NCBI GenBank assembly: GCA_030672545.1
Contig: DAOVGF010000005.1
Coordinates: forward strand, 1-9,976
Reading direction: 5' to 3'
Source: Candidatus Aerophobota bacterium
Lineage (GTDB): Bacteria; Aerophobota; Aerophobia; Aerophobales; Aerophobaceae
Length of the DNA stretch: 9,976 nt
The notes under the pieces were generated by a model that saw only the letters and a program-made list of their open reading frames with translations, was not told where the DNA came from and searched no databases. Made by a program: the position numbers and the translations under genes. Positions 1 through 5,967 of this stretch are shown piece by piece; the first letter of the stretch is position 1; the number at the start of each line of letters is the position of its first letter.

Positions 1-389
1 TCCAGCCTAACTTGATCATTTCCTTTACCTGAACAACCGTGAGCAATGGCCTGAGCTTTTTCTTTCTCAGCGATTTCTACCAGCCTCTTAGCAATCAGTG
101 GTCGTCCCAGAGCCGTGGCCAGGGGATATTTATTTTCATAAAGAGCCCCCGCTCGCAGAGCAGGAAGCACATATTTCTCGCAGAACTCCTCTTTCAAATC
201 TTCTATGTATACTTTACTGGCTCCGGTTTTACGGGCCTTCTCCTCAATTGAATTCAGAGATTTTCCCTGGCCTAAATCGGCGGTATAAGTAATTATTTCT
301 GCCTGGTATTTCTCTTTTAACCAACTCAGAATTACCGAGGTATCTACCCCTCCCGAATAAGCCAGGACGATTCTTTTAATCTTTTCCAT
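1..389 (-). CDS. argG: Argininosuccinate synthase, N-terminal part (runs off the window)
   Basis: This enzyme joins citrulline and aspartate using ATP to make argininosuccinate, the step after ArgF in cytosolic arginine synthesis. Only the first 129 codons are present, because the gene reads leftward out of the window. The nucleotide-binding signature AYSGGVDTS is at residues 10-18. TADLGQG (36-42) and ATALGRPLIAK (91-101) fit the family, and the second signature is at 118-129 as GCSGKGNDQVRL. The usual form of that second signature has Thr where Ser120 is and Phe where Leu129 is; both changes are conservative but unusual together. The ATG at 389-387 is preceded by GAGGT (399-395), and the protein begins directly with the conserved first strand. 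The gene follows argF on the same strand after a 166-base repeat-filled gap, so it may be co-transcribed or have its own promoter. Identity is near certain. Confidence 0.95.
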   Translation of the reverse strand, partial: MEKIKRIVLAYSGGVDTSVILSWLKEKYQAEIITYTADLGQGKSLNSIEEKARKTGASKVYIEDLKEEFCEKYVLPALRAGALYENKYPLATALGRPLIAKRLVEIAEKEKAQAIAHGCSGKGNDQVRL

Positions 390-405
390 GTTCTACCTCT
401 TTCCT

Positions 406-512
406 TTTATAATAGTCTAATTTTCCTAAAGGTAGCCGCAACCTTCAGGTTGAGCAAAAGATAGGGTAGTCGCAAGTTTTAACTTGCGCAAATAAACGCA
501 GGTTTTAACCTC
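406..512. repeat. Composite hairpin-repeat module, left copy
   Basis: The argF-argG gap holds several short palindromes in a row. Unit A has head GGTAGCCG and stem CAACCT/AGGTTG (439-452). Unit B has head GGTAGTCG and a perfect 8-bp stem CGCAAGTT/AACTTGCG (471-488). A third, degenerate unit contains AGGTTTTAACCT (500-511). The left border TAATAGTCTA (410-419) followed by CCTAAAGGTAG is found again at the right end of the window in inverted orientation (about 9817-9920), in the same order A, B, then a third unit. The block therefore appears to have been copied as a whole. It resembles bacterial REP-like intergenic repeats; no coding potential is seen. Confidence 0.85.
408..414 (-). promoter_or_regulatory. 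Possible -10 box for argG inside the repeat module
   Basis: On the minus strand, TATTAT (414-409) lies 19 bases upstream of the argG ATG, between the repeat array and the ribosome binding site. It matches TATAAT at five of six positions. No convincing -35 box is found 16-18 bases further upstream, where the sequence belongs to the hairpin repeats. If real, it would give a very short leader. This is a weak call; read-through from argF is the alternative. Confidence 0.2.
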
Positions 513-553
513 CTTGGTTATGATCCGGTAGCCGCAGGCTTTAGCCTGCGTTT
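512..553 (+). repeat. Hairpin repeat (GGTAGCCGCAGG type) abutting the argF stop
   Basis: A conserved lead-in TTATGATCC is followed by the head GGTAGCCG and a perfect 8-bp stem CGCAGGCT/AGCCTGCG (533-550). The repeat ends three bases from the argF stop codon at 558-556. It matches the inverted copy at 3029-3070 at 40 of 42 positions by my alignment. In the direction of argF transcription the hairpin is followed by GCTACCGG with no T-run, so it is not a typical intrinsic terminator there. It could still stabilise the 3' end of the gatB-argF mRNA. Confidence 0.85.
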
Positions 554-555
554 AT

Positions 556-1473
556 TTACTCCTGATGGGATAAAAGCTTCACCAGAAGGGCCTTTTGTAG
601 ATGAAGTCTGTTCTCAGCTTGCTCAAAGACAATACTGTTAGGTCCGTCCATTACTTCGTCAGTAATCTCTTGGCCACGGTGGGCCGGTAAACAATGCATT
701 ACCAGGACGTTTTCTCTGGCCCGACTTAAAAGAGAAGAATTTACTTGATAAGGGCGAAATATCTGAGCTCGAAGGGGCAATTCTTGTTCTTTTCCCATGC
801 TGGTCCAGACATCGGTGTATATCACATCGACTCCCGTGGCCGCTTCAGCCGGGTCCCTTATCAGGCTGAAGCTTGCCCCCATTTCTCTCACCGTTTCCTG
901 AATTTTCTCAGCAGGTTCATATTCTGGAGGAGTACATATACGTATTTCCACTCCCAATCGAGCTGCTCCCAACATAAGAGAATGAGAAACGTTATTGCCG
1001 TCTCCCAGATAAGCTAATTTCAGTCCGGAGAGATTCTTTTTTCTTCTCCAGAGAGTGTAATAATCGGAGAGAGCCTGGCAGGGGTGGAACGAATCAGTGA
1101 GACCATTGATAATCGGTATAGAAGCTGTCCGGGCTATTTTCTCCAGTCGACTGTGCTGGAAAGTACGGATCATTAGTCCATCGACATACCGAGAAAAGAT
1201 TCGAGCGGTATCTTCCAAGGTTTCCCCTCTACTTAACTGCATCTGATTAGAGGAAATGACTAAAGGGTAACCTCCCAACTGGTACATACCAACTTCAAAG
1301 GAAAGACGGGTCCGAGTGGAGGGTTTCTCAAAAATTAGAGCCAGGGTTTTCCCCCGAAGAGGACGGTGGGTTTCTTCTTCTCTCATAAGTTTTCTCAAAT
1401 GATTAGCCTGACGGAAAAGAGCCATAATTTCTTCTTTTTCCAAATCCAGAATGGTTAAAAGATCTTTCTTCAT
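556..1473 (-). CDS. argF: Ornithine carbamoyltransferase
   Basis: This enzyme transfers the carbamoyl group of carbamoyl phosphate to ornithine to give citrulline; it is normally a cytosolic trimer. The 305-residue length is typical. The carbamoyl-phosphate site STRTR is at 52-56 and HPCQ at 130-133. The ornithine-binding DVWTSMG is at 221-227, which separates OTC from aspartate carbamoyltransferase. HCLPAHRG with the catalytic cysteine (Cys261) is at 260-267, and a Rossmann-like second domain starts near LKLAYLGDGNN (151-161). The ATG overlaps the gatB stop in an ATGA arrangement, which suggests translational coupling; only a weak Shine-Dalgarno (TTAGG) lies upstream. The next gene is argG, the following pathway step. 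A putrescine or N-acetylornithine carbamoyltransferase is the alternative, but the SMG loop and the arg context favour the standard enzyme. Confidence 0.96.
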   Translation of the reverse strand: MKKDLLTILDLEKEEIMALFRQANHLRKLMREEETHRPLRGKTLALIFEKPSTRTRLSFEVGMYQLGGYPLVISSNQMQLSRGETLEDTARIFSRYVDGLMIRTFQHSRLEKIARTASIPIINGLTDSFHPCQALSDYYTLWRRKKNLSGLKLAYLGDGNNVSHSLMLGAARLGVEIRICTPPEYEPAEKIQETVREMGASFSLIRDPAEAATGVDVIYTDVWTSMGKEQELPLRAQIFRPYQVNSSLLSRARENVLVMHCLPAHRGQEITDEVMDGPNSIVFEQAENRLHLQKALLVKLLSHQE

Positions 1474-2918
1474 TTAAAACCTAACTTTTCCCGGAGCAAT
1501 TGGTTGACTAATTGGGGATTAGCTCGTCCCTGGGTCATAGCCATGGTTTGCCCAATCAAGGCGCCGAGAGCTCGTTGTTTTCCGGCTAAGAAATCATTAA
1601 CTGCCCGGGGGTTTTTCTTAATTACTTGATCAATTATATCTCTCAAACTGTCTTGGTCACTAATCTGCTTTAATCCCTTTTGTTCAATTATTTCTTGGGC
1701 TTGTTTTCCGCTGAGGAACATTTCTTCAAAAATTTCTTTAGCTAAACCAATACTTACGGTTCCTTTTTTTAGTTCTTTTAAGAGAGCTGCCAGGGCTGCC
1801 GGAGTTACCTTTACTTGGTTTATGAAGGTGGCTTCTTTTTTAAGTAATCTGAGAAATTCTCCCATTACCCAGTTGCTCACTATTTTTGGGTAGGGATAGT
1901 ATTTTAGACATTTCTCAAAAAAGTCGGCCAACTCGGGAGAATCAGTAAGAACATCAGCATCATATTCCGGCAGTCCATATTCTTCAACAAATTTTTGGTG
2001 GCGGGAAGAAGGAAGTTCCGGCAACTGAGAGCGAAGTTTCTCCAACCATTCCCGGCTTATTTTAAGAGGAAGAAGGTCAGGCTCGGGAAGATAGCGGTAA
2101 TCATGGGCCTCTTCCTTCCCGCGCATAGAGAAAGTAGCCTTTCGTTTGCTGTCCCAGAGACGGGTTTCCTGAATAATTTCCCCCCCTTCATTCAAAACAT
2201 AAGATTGTCTTTTTATCTCTGCGGTCAGTCCATCCCTAATTTCTTTGAATGAATTCATATTTTTCAGTTCTGTTTTGGTTCCCATTTCGGTCCCCGCCCT
2301 TATAGAAATGTTAGCGTCGCATCTCAAAGAACCCTCCTCCATATTACAATCACTTACTTTCAGGTACTGCAGAATTCTCTTGAGGGTAATTAGATACTGA
2401 TAAGCTTCCTCGGGAGAGGTAATCCGGGGATGGGAAACGATTTCCATGAGAGGGATTCCCGTTCTATTATAATCAACCAGACTAAGGTTTCTTTCCTGGG
2501 TATTTTCGCTGGCGTCTCCATGAATGAGTTTACCGGCGTCTTCCTCCAGGTGAATTCTTTGTATGGCTATACGCCGGACAGACTCCTTTACCTTTATTTC
2601 CACCCAACCGTTCTCCGCCAGAGGCTTATCATACTGGGAGATTTGATAATTCTTAGGTAAATCAGGATAATAGTAGTTTTTCCGGGCAAACCGGCAAAAA
2701 GAGTTTATCTGACATCCCAAAGCTAAGGCAGTGGAGATAGTGAATTCCACAGCTTTGGCATTAATTACTGGTAGTACTCCTGGAAGGCCCAGGCAGACCG
2801 GACAAACCTGGGTGTTGGGTGGGGCCCCAAAGCAGGTGGCACAGTTGCAGAATAGTTTGCTTTCTGTTTGTAGCTCCACATGAACCTCCAGACCAATATT
2901 AACCCGATATCCCTTCAC
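1470..2918 (-). CDS. gatB: Asp-tRNA(Asn)/Glu-tRNA(Gln) amidotransferase subunit B
   Basis: GatB is the kinase and tRNA-binding subunit of GatCAB, which converts misacylated Glu-tRNA(Gln) and/or Asp-tRNA(Asn) to the amide form. Family motifs appear in order: GLEVHVEL (9-16), a zinc-binding cysteine cluster C24-x-C26...C39-x-x-C42, DYNRTGIPLMEIV (149-161), EGSLRCDANISIR (195-207) and EEAHDYRYLPEPDLLPL (269-285). The C-terminal YqeY-like tRNA-binding domain ends in the GxxMxxTxGxANP pattern (456-468). Its 482 residues are full length. The start is GTG (2918-2916) with AAGGAG (2930-2925) six bases upstream, an excellent fit. gatA and gatC are not adjacent, so the complex must be completed from elsewhere in the genome. 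Its stop overlaps the argF start by four bases. The presence of GatB implies indirect Gln- and/or Asn-tRNA synthesis in this organism. Confidence 0.97.
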   Translation of the reverse strand: MKGYRVNIGLEVHVELQTESKLFCNCATCFGAPPNTQVCPVCLGLPGVLPVINAKAVEFTISTALALGCQINSFCRFARKNYYYPDLPKNYQISQYDKPLAENGWVEIKVKESVRRIAIQRIHLEEDAGKLIHGDASENTQERNLSLVDYNRTGIPLMEIVSHPRITSPEEAYQYLITLKRILQYLKVSDCNMEEGSLRCDANISIRAGTEMGTKTELKNMNSFKEIRDGLTAEIKRQSYVLNEGGEIIQETRLWDSKRKATFSMRGKEEAHDYRYLPEPDLLPLKISREWLEKLRSQLPELPSSRHQKFVEEYGLPEYDADVLTDSPELADFFEKCLKYYPYPKIVSNWVMGEFLRLLKKEATFINQVKVTPAALAALLKELKKGTVSIGLAKEIFEEMFLSGKQAQEIIEQKGLKQISDQDSLRDIIDQVIKKNPRAVNDFLAGKQRALGALIGQTMAMTQGRANPQLVNQLLREKLGFK

Positions 2919-3004
2919 TTCCTACTCCTTTAATTATTAATGAAACGAAAACTATCCTTTATTTTTTTGGTCTAACAAATAAGCAGGAAAGCAATCTTAG
3001 CCTA

Positions 3005-3026
3005 TCCAAAAAAGAGTATTTGTCAA
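3005..3026 (-). promoter_or_regulatory. Candidate promoter for gatB-argF
   Basis: On the minus strand a perfect TTGACA (3026-3021) is followed, after a 16-base spacer containing a T-tract, by TAGGCT, which matches TATAAT at only three of six positions. A better-looking TAAGAT lies too far away (21-base spacer). The distance to the GTG would give a leader of roughly 80 bases. The -35 is convincing, the -10 is not. Confidence 0.4.
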
Positions 3027-3028
3027 GA

Positions 3029-3070
3029 AAACGCAGGCTAAAGTCTGCGGCTACCGGATCATAACCGAGG
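3029..3070 (-). repeat. Hairpin repeat, inverted copy upstream of gatB
   Basis: Read on the minus strand, this copy has the same lead-in (GGTTATGATCC), head (GGTAGCCG) and stem-loop as 512-553, differing at two of 42 positions. One difference, an A in the 5' arm of the stem, creates a single mismatch. Weaker similarity continues to about 3083, matching the degenerate third unit of the left array. Confidence 0.85.
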
Positions 3071-3133
3071 AGCTAAAATATCCCCTACTTTCTGCACAAT
3101 GAAAATGTCATAGCCCTACCCACATTCTGTTTC

Positions 3134-3162
3134 TGTCATTGCGAGTGAGGCGAAGCAATCTC
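3134..3162 (+). repeat. TGTCATTGCGAG...GCAATCTC intergenic repeat, copy 1
   Basis: The ends TGTCATTGCGAG and GAAGCAATCTC frame a short GC-rich centre. ATTGC and GCAAT form the base of an imperfect stem. This is a widespread type of short bacterial intergenic repeat, recognised from memory. A second copy in the same orientation is at 9776-9810, with a longer centre. Confidence 0.75.
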
Positions 3163-3180
3163 GGGTTTTGGATGGTTTTC

Positions 3181-3209
3181 TTGACAATAGCCCTATTTTT
3201 TGTAAGAAT
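3181..3209 (+). promoter_or_regulatory. Candidate sigma-70-type promoter for the grpE-dnaK-dnaJ operon
   Basis: A perfect TTGACA (3181-3186) is followed after 17 bases by AAGAAT (3204-3209), with an upstream TGT that fits an extended -10. Spacing is optimal. Transcription would start near 3216, leaving a leader of about 155 bases before grpE. The -35 lies in the right arm of the 13-bp inverted repeat. No heat-shock-specific promoter or CIRCE is apparent, so how heat induction is achieved is not visible. Confidence 0.55.
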
Positions 3210-3319
3210 AGAAGCAAAATCGGATGACTAATCTAACATTTCATAATAACAGGTGAACTTTACTAAAAAGTAGATATGATAATTCCTTCCCCAGGCAATA
3301 TACGCCATCAGGTTCATTC

Positions 3320-3340
3320 TCTTCCTTTGGCAAAGGAAGA
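3320..3340 (+). promoter_or_regulatory. Perfect 9-bp stem-loop in the grpE leader
   Basis: TCTTCCTTT (3320-3328) pairs perfectly with AAAGGAAGA (3332-3340) across a GGC loop. It ends nine bases before AAGGAG (3350-3355) and 30 bases before the grpE start. There is no following T-run, so it is not an intrinsic terminator. The pyrimidine arm could also pair with the nearby AAGGAG, so a DNA operator or an RNA element affecting grpE translation are both possible. Its function is inferred from position only. Confidence 0.45.
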
Positions 3341-3370
3341 AATAATTGTAAGGAGTAAGAGAGGTTATCC

Positions 3371-3949
3371 TTGAAAATGCAGAGAAAAAGAGTTAGTTAC
3401 AAAAATATGTACTTAGAAACTAAGAAGAAATTTGACCAGCAATCAGAGGAGTTGAGGAAAATAGGAGAGAAATTAGCTCAAGTTGAGGAGGAATTGACCT
3501 CAACAGATAAAGAAGCTCAGGATTATTTAGGATACCTGCGTCGTCTCAAAGCTGATTTTGAGAATTTTAAGAAGCGCAACCAAAAGGAAAAAGAGAGAGC
3601 AATTTCTCTGGGTATTGAGGAAAATATTAAGCTACTTTTACCGGTAATGGATGATCTGGAAAGGGCGGTGAATTCCGTGGAAAAATCTCAAGATTTATCT
3701 AGTCTGGCTCAGGGAATAGGGCTCATCTATGCTCAATTCAAAAAAATTCTGCAAAAACAAGGTCTTCAGGAAATAAAAGCTAAGGGAGAGCCTTTCGATC
3801 CTTCTTTTCATGAAGCCGTTGGCACGGTTAATTTTGACGAGTATCCAGACAATGCAGTAGTGGAGGAAATGAGGAAAGGTTACTGTTTAAATAATAGAGT
3901 TTTGAGACCAACAATGGTGATGGTGAACCGTCGCAAAGCAGGTGAATAA
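3371..3949 (+). CDS. grpE: Nucleotide exchange factor GrpE
   Basis: GrpE is the cytosolic dimer that releases ADP from DnaK and resets the Hsp70 cycle. Its 192 residues match the usual length. A charged N-terminal helix (about 15-75) should form the long coiled coil, and it contains YLRRLKADFENFKKR (55-69). IKLLLPVMDDLERAV (86-100) is the helical bundle. The C-terminal beta domain carries GEPFDPSFHEAV (139-150) and the end signature YCLNNRVLRPTMVMVN (171-186). The start is uncertain: TTG at 3371 has GAGGT five bases upstream, while ATG at 3377 has the same site 11 bases upstream. An in-frame stop at 3356-3358 excludes anything longer. It is the first gene of the chaperone operon, 33 bases before dnaK. 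hrcA, often placed before grpE, is absent here. Confidence 0.96.
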   Translation: MKMQRKRVSYKNMYLETKKKFDQQSEELRKIGEKLAQVEEELTSTDKEAQDYLGYLRRLKADFENFKKRNQKEKERAISLGIEENIKLLLPVMDDLERAVNSVEKSQDLSSLAQGIGLIYAQFKKILQKQGLQEIKAKGEPFDPSFHEAVGTVNFDEYPDNAVVEEMRKGYCLNNRVLRPTMVMVNRRKAGE

Positions 3950-3982
3950 CTATAAATTTCTTTTGATTATCAGGAGGATTAA

Positions 3983-5932
3983 ATGAGTGACAAAAAGTCA
4001 AAGAAAATAATTGGCATCGATCTTGGTACCACTAATTCTTGCGTGGCCGTGATGGAGGGTGATGATCCTCGAGTTATCACTAATCAGGAGGGAAGTAGAA
4101 CTACTCCCTCGGTGGTGGCTTTCACGGATAAAGGTGAAATGCTGGTGGGAGGCACAGCCAAGAGACAGGCTGTTACTAACTCGGCTAACACCGTTTATTC
4201 CATTAAGAGGATTATAGGAAGGACTTTTGATGATCCAGCTATAGCCGTGGCTAAAAAAAGGGTTTCCTACCAGATAATTAGAGACTCCCAGGGCCGGGCT
4301 AAAGTGAAGATAAATCGAGGTGAGTTTCTTCCTCAGGAGATCTCGACTCGGATTCTTCAAAAGATGAAGCAAACGGCTGAATCCTATCTGGGTGAAAAAG
4401 TGGAGAGTGCCGTGATTACCGTTCCGGCCTATTTTAATGATAGACAGCGACAGGCCACTAAGGACGCAGGGAATATAGCTGGTCTTAAGGTAGAACGAAT
4501 AATCAATGAGCCTACGGCTGCCGCTATGGCTTATGGTCTGGAGAAAAAGGGTGAGAAAAAAATTGTCGTCTATGACCTGGGAGGGGGGACATTTGATATT
4601 TCTATTTTGGAGGTGGGAGGTAATGCTGTAGAAGTACTGGCTACCAATGGAGACACCTATTTGGGAGGAGATGATTTTGATCAGCGGATAGTGGACTGGA
4701 TAGCCGATACCTTTAAGGTAGAAAATGGAATTGACTTGCGCCAGGACAAAATGGCCGTGCAGAGACTCAGAGAGACAGCCGAGAGAGCCAAATGTGAGCT
4801 TTCTACCAGTATGGAGACTCAGATAAACCTTCCTTTCATTACGGCTGACCAATCAGGACCAAAACATCTCAATATGTCTCTTACCCGAGCTAAGCTGGAA
4901 CAACTCACCGAAGATCTAGTGGAGAGAACTTTGAAGCCTTGCCGTCAGGCTTTAGCCGATGCTAAATTAAAACCTTCCGATATCGGTGAGGTAATCCTGG
5001 TAGGAGGTCAGACCCGAATGCCTCGTGTCCAGGAAAAGGTAAAGGGATTTTTTAAGCGGGAGCCTCACCAGGGAGTGAATCCGGATGAGGTGGTAGCGAT
5101 AGGGGCCGCTGTTCAAGGAGGTGTTCTGAGTGGTCAGATTAAGGACATTCTTCTTTTAGATGTAACTCCCTTGTCTTTGGGAATTGAAACTCTGGGAGGA
5201 GTTTTTACTAAGCTCATCGAAAGAAATACTACCGTTCCCACCAAAGAGAGCAAGGTATTTACTACGGCGGCTGACAGTCAGACGGCGGTGGATATTCATG
5301 TCCTTCAGGGAGAGAGAACTATGGCTCAGGACAACAAGACCCTGGGAAGATTTCAACTTACCGGTATTCCTCCGGCTCCTCGAGGTGTTCCTCAAGTAGA
5401 GGTGAGTTTTGACATTGACGAAAATGGTATAGTTAGTGTTATGGCTAAGGATAAAGCTACAAATAAAGAACAAAGTATCACCATCCGGGAATCGGGTGCT
5501 TTGTCGGAGGAGGAAAGGGAAAAGCTAATTAGAGAAGCTGAGTTGCATACCCAGGAGGATCAAAAGAAGCGAGAGCTTATTGAAGCAAAAAACCAGGCCG
5601 ATAATATCATTTATGCTACCGAAAAGGCCCTTAAGGAATACGGAAGCAAGGTAAGCGAGACAGATAAAAGTAGCATTGAGCAGGCTCTTGACGAGCTTAA
5701 AAAAACCATCCCGAGTGAGGATGCCAATCTAATCAGGGAGAAAATCCAGAAGTTGGGAGAAGTATCTCAAAAACTGGGCCAGGCTGCTTATAGCGGAGCA
5801 GCCCAGGGACAAACTGATGCGGGAACTCAATCTGAAGCCGCTCCTGGAGAACCGACGGGACAAGATACCGGTCAGAAGGAACCCGAAAAAGGGGAAGAAG
5901 ACATTAGCGACGCGGATTATAAGGTAGAATAA
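3983..5932 (+). CDS. dnaK: Chaperone protein DnaK (Hsp70)
   Basis: DnaK is the ATP-driven chaperone that binds exposed hydrophobic segments of client proteins in the cytoplasm, with DnaJ and GrpE as partners. The nucleotide-binding domain shows the phosphate-1 motif GIDLGTTNS (11-19), VPAYFND (147-153), EPTAAAMAYG (176-185), the phosphate-2 motif YDLGGGTFDISIL (197-209) and the adenosine motif GGQTRMP (341-347). The hydrophobic linker ILLLDVTPLSLGIET (389-403) leads into the substrate-binding beta domain with LQGERTMAQDN (441-451) and GIPPAPRGVPQVEV (461-474). A helical lid follows, then a Gly/Gln/Glu-rich flexible tail (605-640) ending in DADYKVE. Its 649 residues are normal. The ATG has AGGAGG five bases upstream, the strongest ribosome site in the window, as expected for an abundant protein. 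Confidence 0.99.
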   Translation: MSDKKSKKIIGIDLGTTNSCVAVMEGDDPRVITNQEGSRTTPSVVAFTDKGEMLVGGTAKRQAVTNSANTVYSIKRIIGRTFDDPAIAVAKKRVSYQIIRDSQGRAKVKINRGEFLPQEISTRILQKMKQTAESYLGEKVESAVITVPAYFNDRQRQATKDAGNIAGLKVERIINEPTAAAMAYGLEKKGEKKIVVYDLGGGTFDISILEVGGNAVEVLATNGDTYLGGDDFDQRIVDWIADTFKVENGIDLRQDKMAVQRLRETAERAKCELSTSMETQINLPFITADQSGPKHLNMSLTRAKLEQLTEDLVERTLKPCRQALADAKLKPSDIGEVILVGGQTRMPRVQEKVKGFFKREPHQGVNPDEVVAIGAAVQGGVLSGQIKDILLLDVTPLSLGIETLGGVFTKLIERNTTVPTKESKVFTTAADSQTAVDIHVLQGERTMAQDNKTLGRFQLTGIPPAPRGVPQVEVSFDIDENGIVSVMAKDKATNKEQSITIRESGALSEEEREKLIREAELHTQEDQKKRELIEAKNQADNIIYATEKALKEYGSKVSETDKSSIEQALDELKKTIPSEDANLIREKIQKLGEVSQKLGQAAYSGAAQGQTDAGTQSEAAPGEPTGQDTGQKEPEKGEEDISDADYKVE

Positions 5933-5967
5933 AGATAACTATCAGTTGGATAAGATGAGGAGTCAAG

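Larger units (their letters stand above)
3020..3187. repeat. Segment bounded by a perfect 13-bp inverted repeat
   Basis: TTGTCAAGAAAAC at 3020-3032 is the exact reverse complement of GTTTTCTTGACAA at 3175-3187. The likeness continues imperfectly outward, since both sides have a run of six T followed by G shortly after the repeat, read outward. Each arm contains TTGACA pointing outward. Inside lie one hairpin repeat and one TGTCATTGCGAG element. It could be a small non-autonomous element with terminal inverted repeats, or a symmetric divergent promoter. No clear target-site duplication is visible. Confidence 0.5.
2919..3370. other. Divergent intergenic control region between gatB and grpE
   Basis: This 452-base gene-free stretch separates the two divergent operons. 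Reading from the gatB side, it holds the gatB ribosome site and leader, an outward TTGACA box (3026-3021), an inverted hairpin repeat (3029-3070), about 60 bases with no recognised motif, a TGTCATTGCGAG element (3134-3162), a TTGACA/extended -10 promoter toward grpE (3181-3209) and a leader stem-loop (3320-3340). I see no open reading frame, tRNA or CIRCE element. Individual parts are listed separately. Confidence 0.8.

Noticed and set aside
39..292. Two plus-strand open frames at the window start
   Set aside because: Both overlap argG, which is clear on the minus strand from its signatures; their translations look like random low-complexity sequence.
406..553. CRISPR array
   Set aside because: The repeats are palindromes of differing sequence with irregular short gaps and mixed orientation; there are no equal-length unique spacers and no cas genes.
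512..558. Intrinsic terminator for argF
   Set aside because: The hairpin is strong, but in the direction of argF transcription it is followed by GCTACCGG and not by a T-run.
745..1017. Plus-strand frame opposite argF
   Set aside because: Shadow of argF; no ribosome site and no family resemblance.
2919..3370. CIRCE/HrcA operator upstream of grpE
   Set aside because: I looked for TTAGCACTC or GAGTGCTAA and found neither, even with a few mismatches.
3998..4852. Long open frame (284 codons) antisense to dnaK
   Set aside because: It lies wholly inside a certain dnaK, has no recognisable domain or ribosome site, and long antisense frames opposite dnaK are a known by-product of its codon usage.
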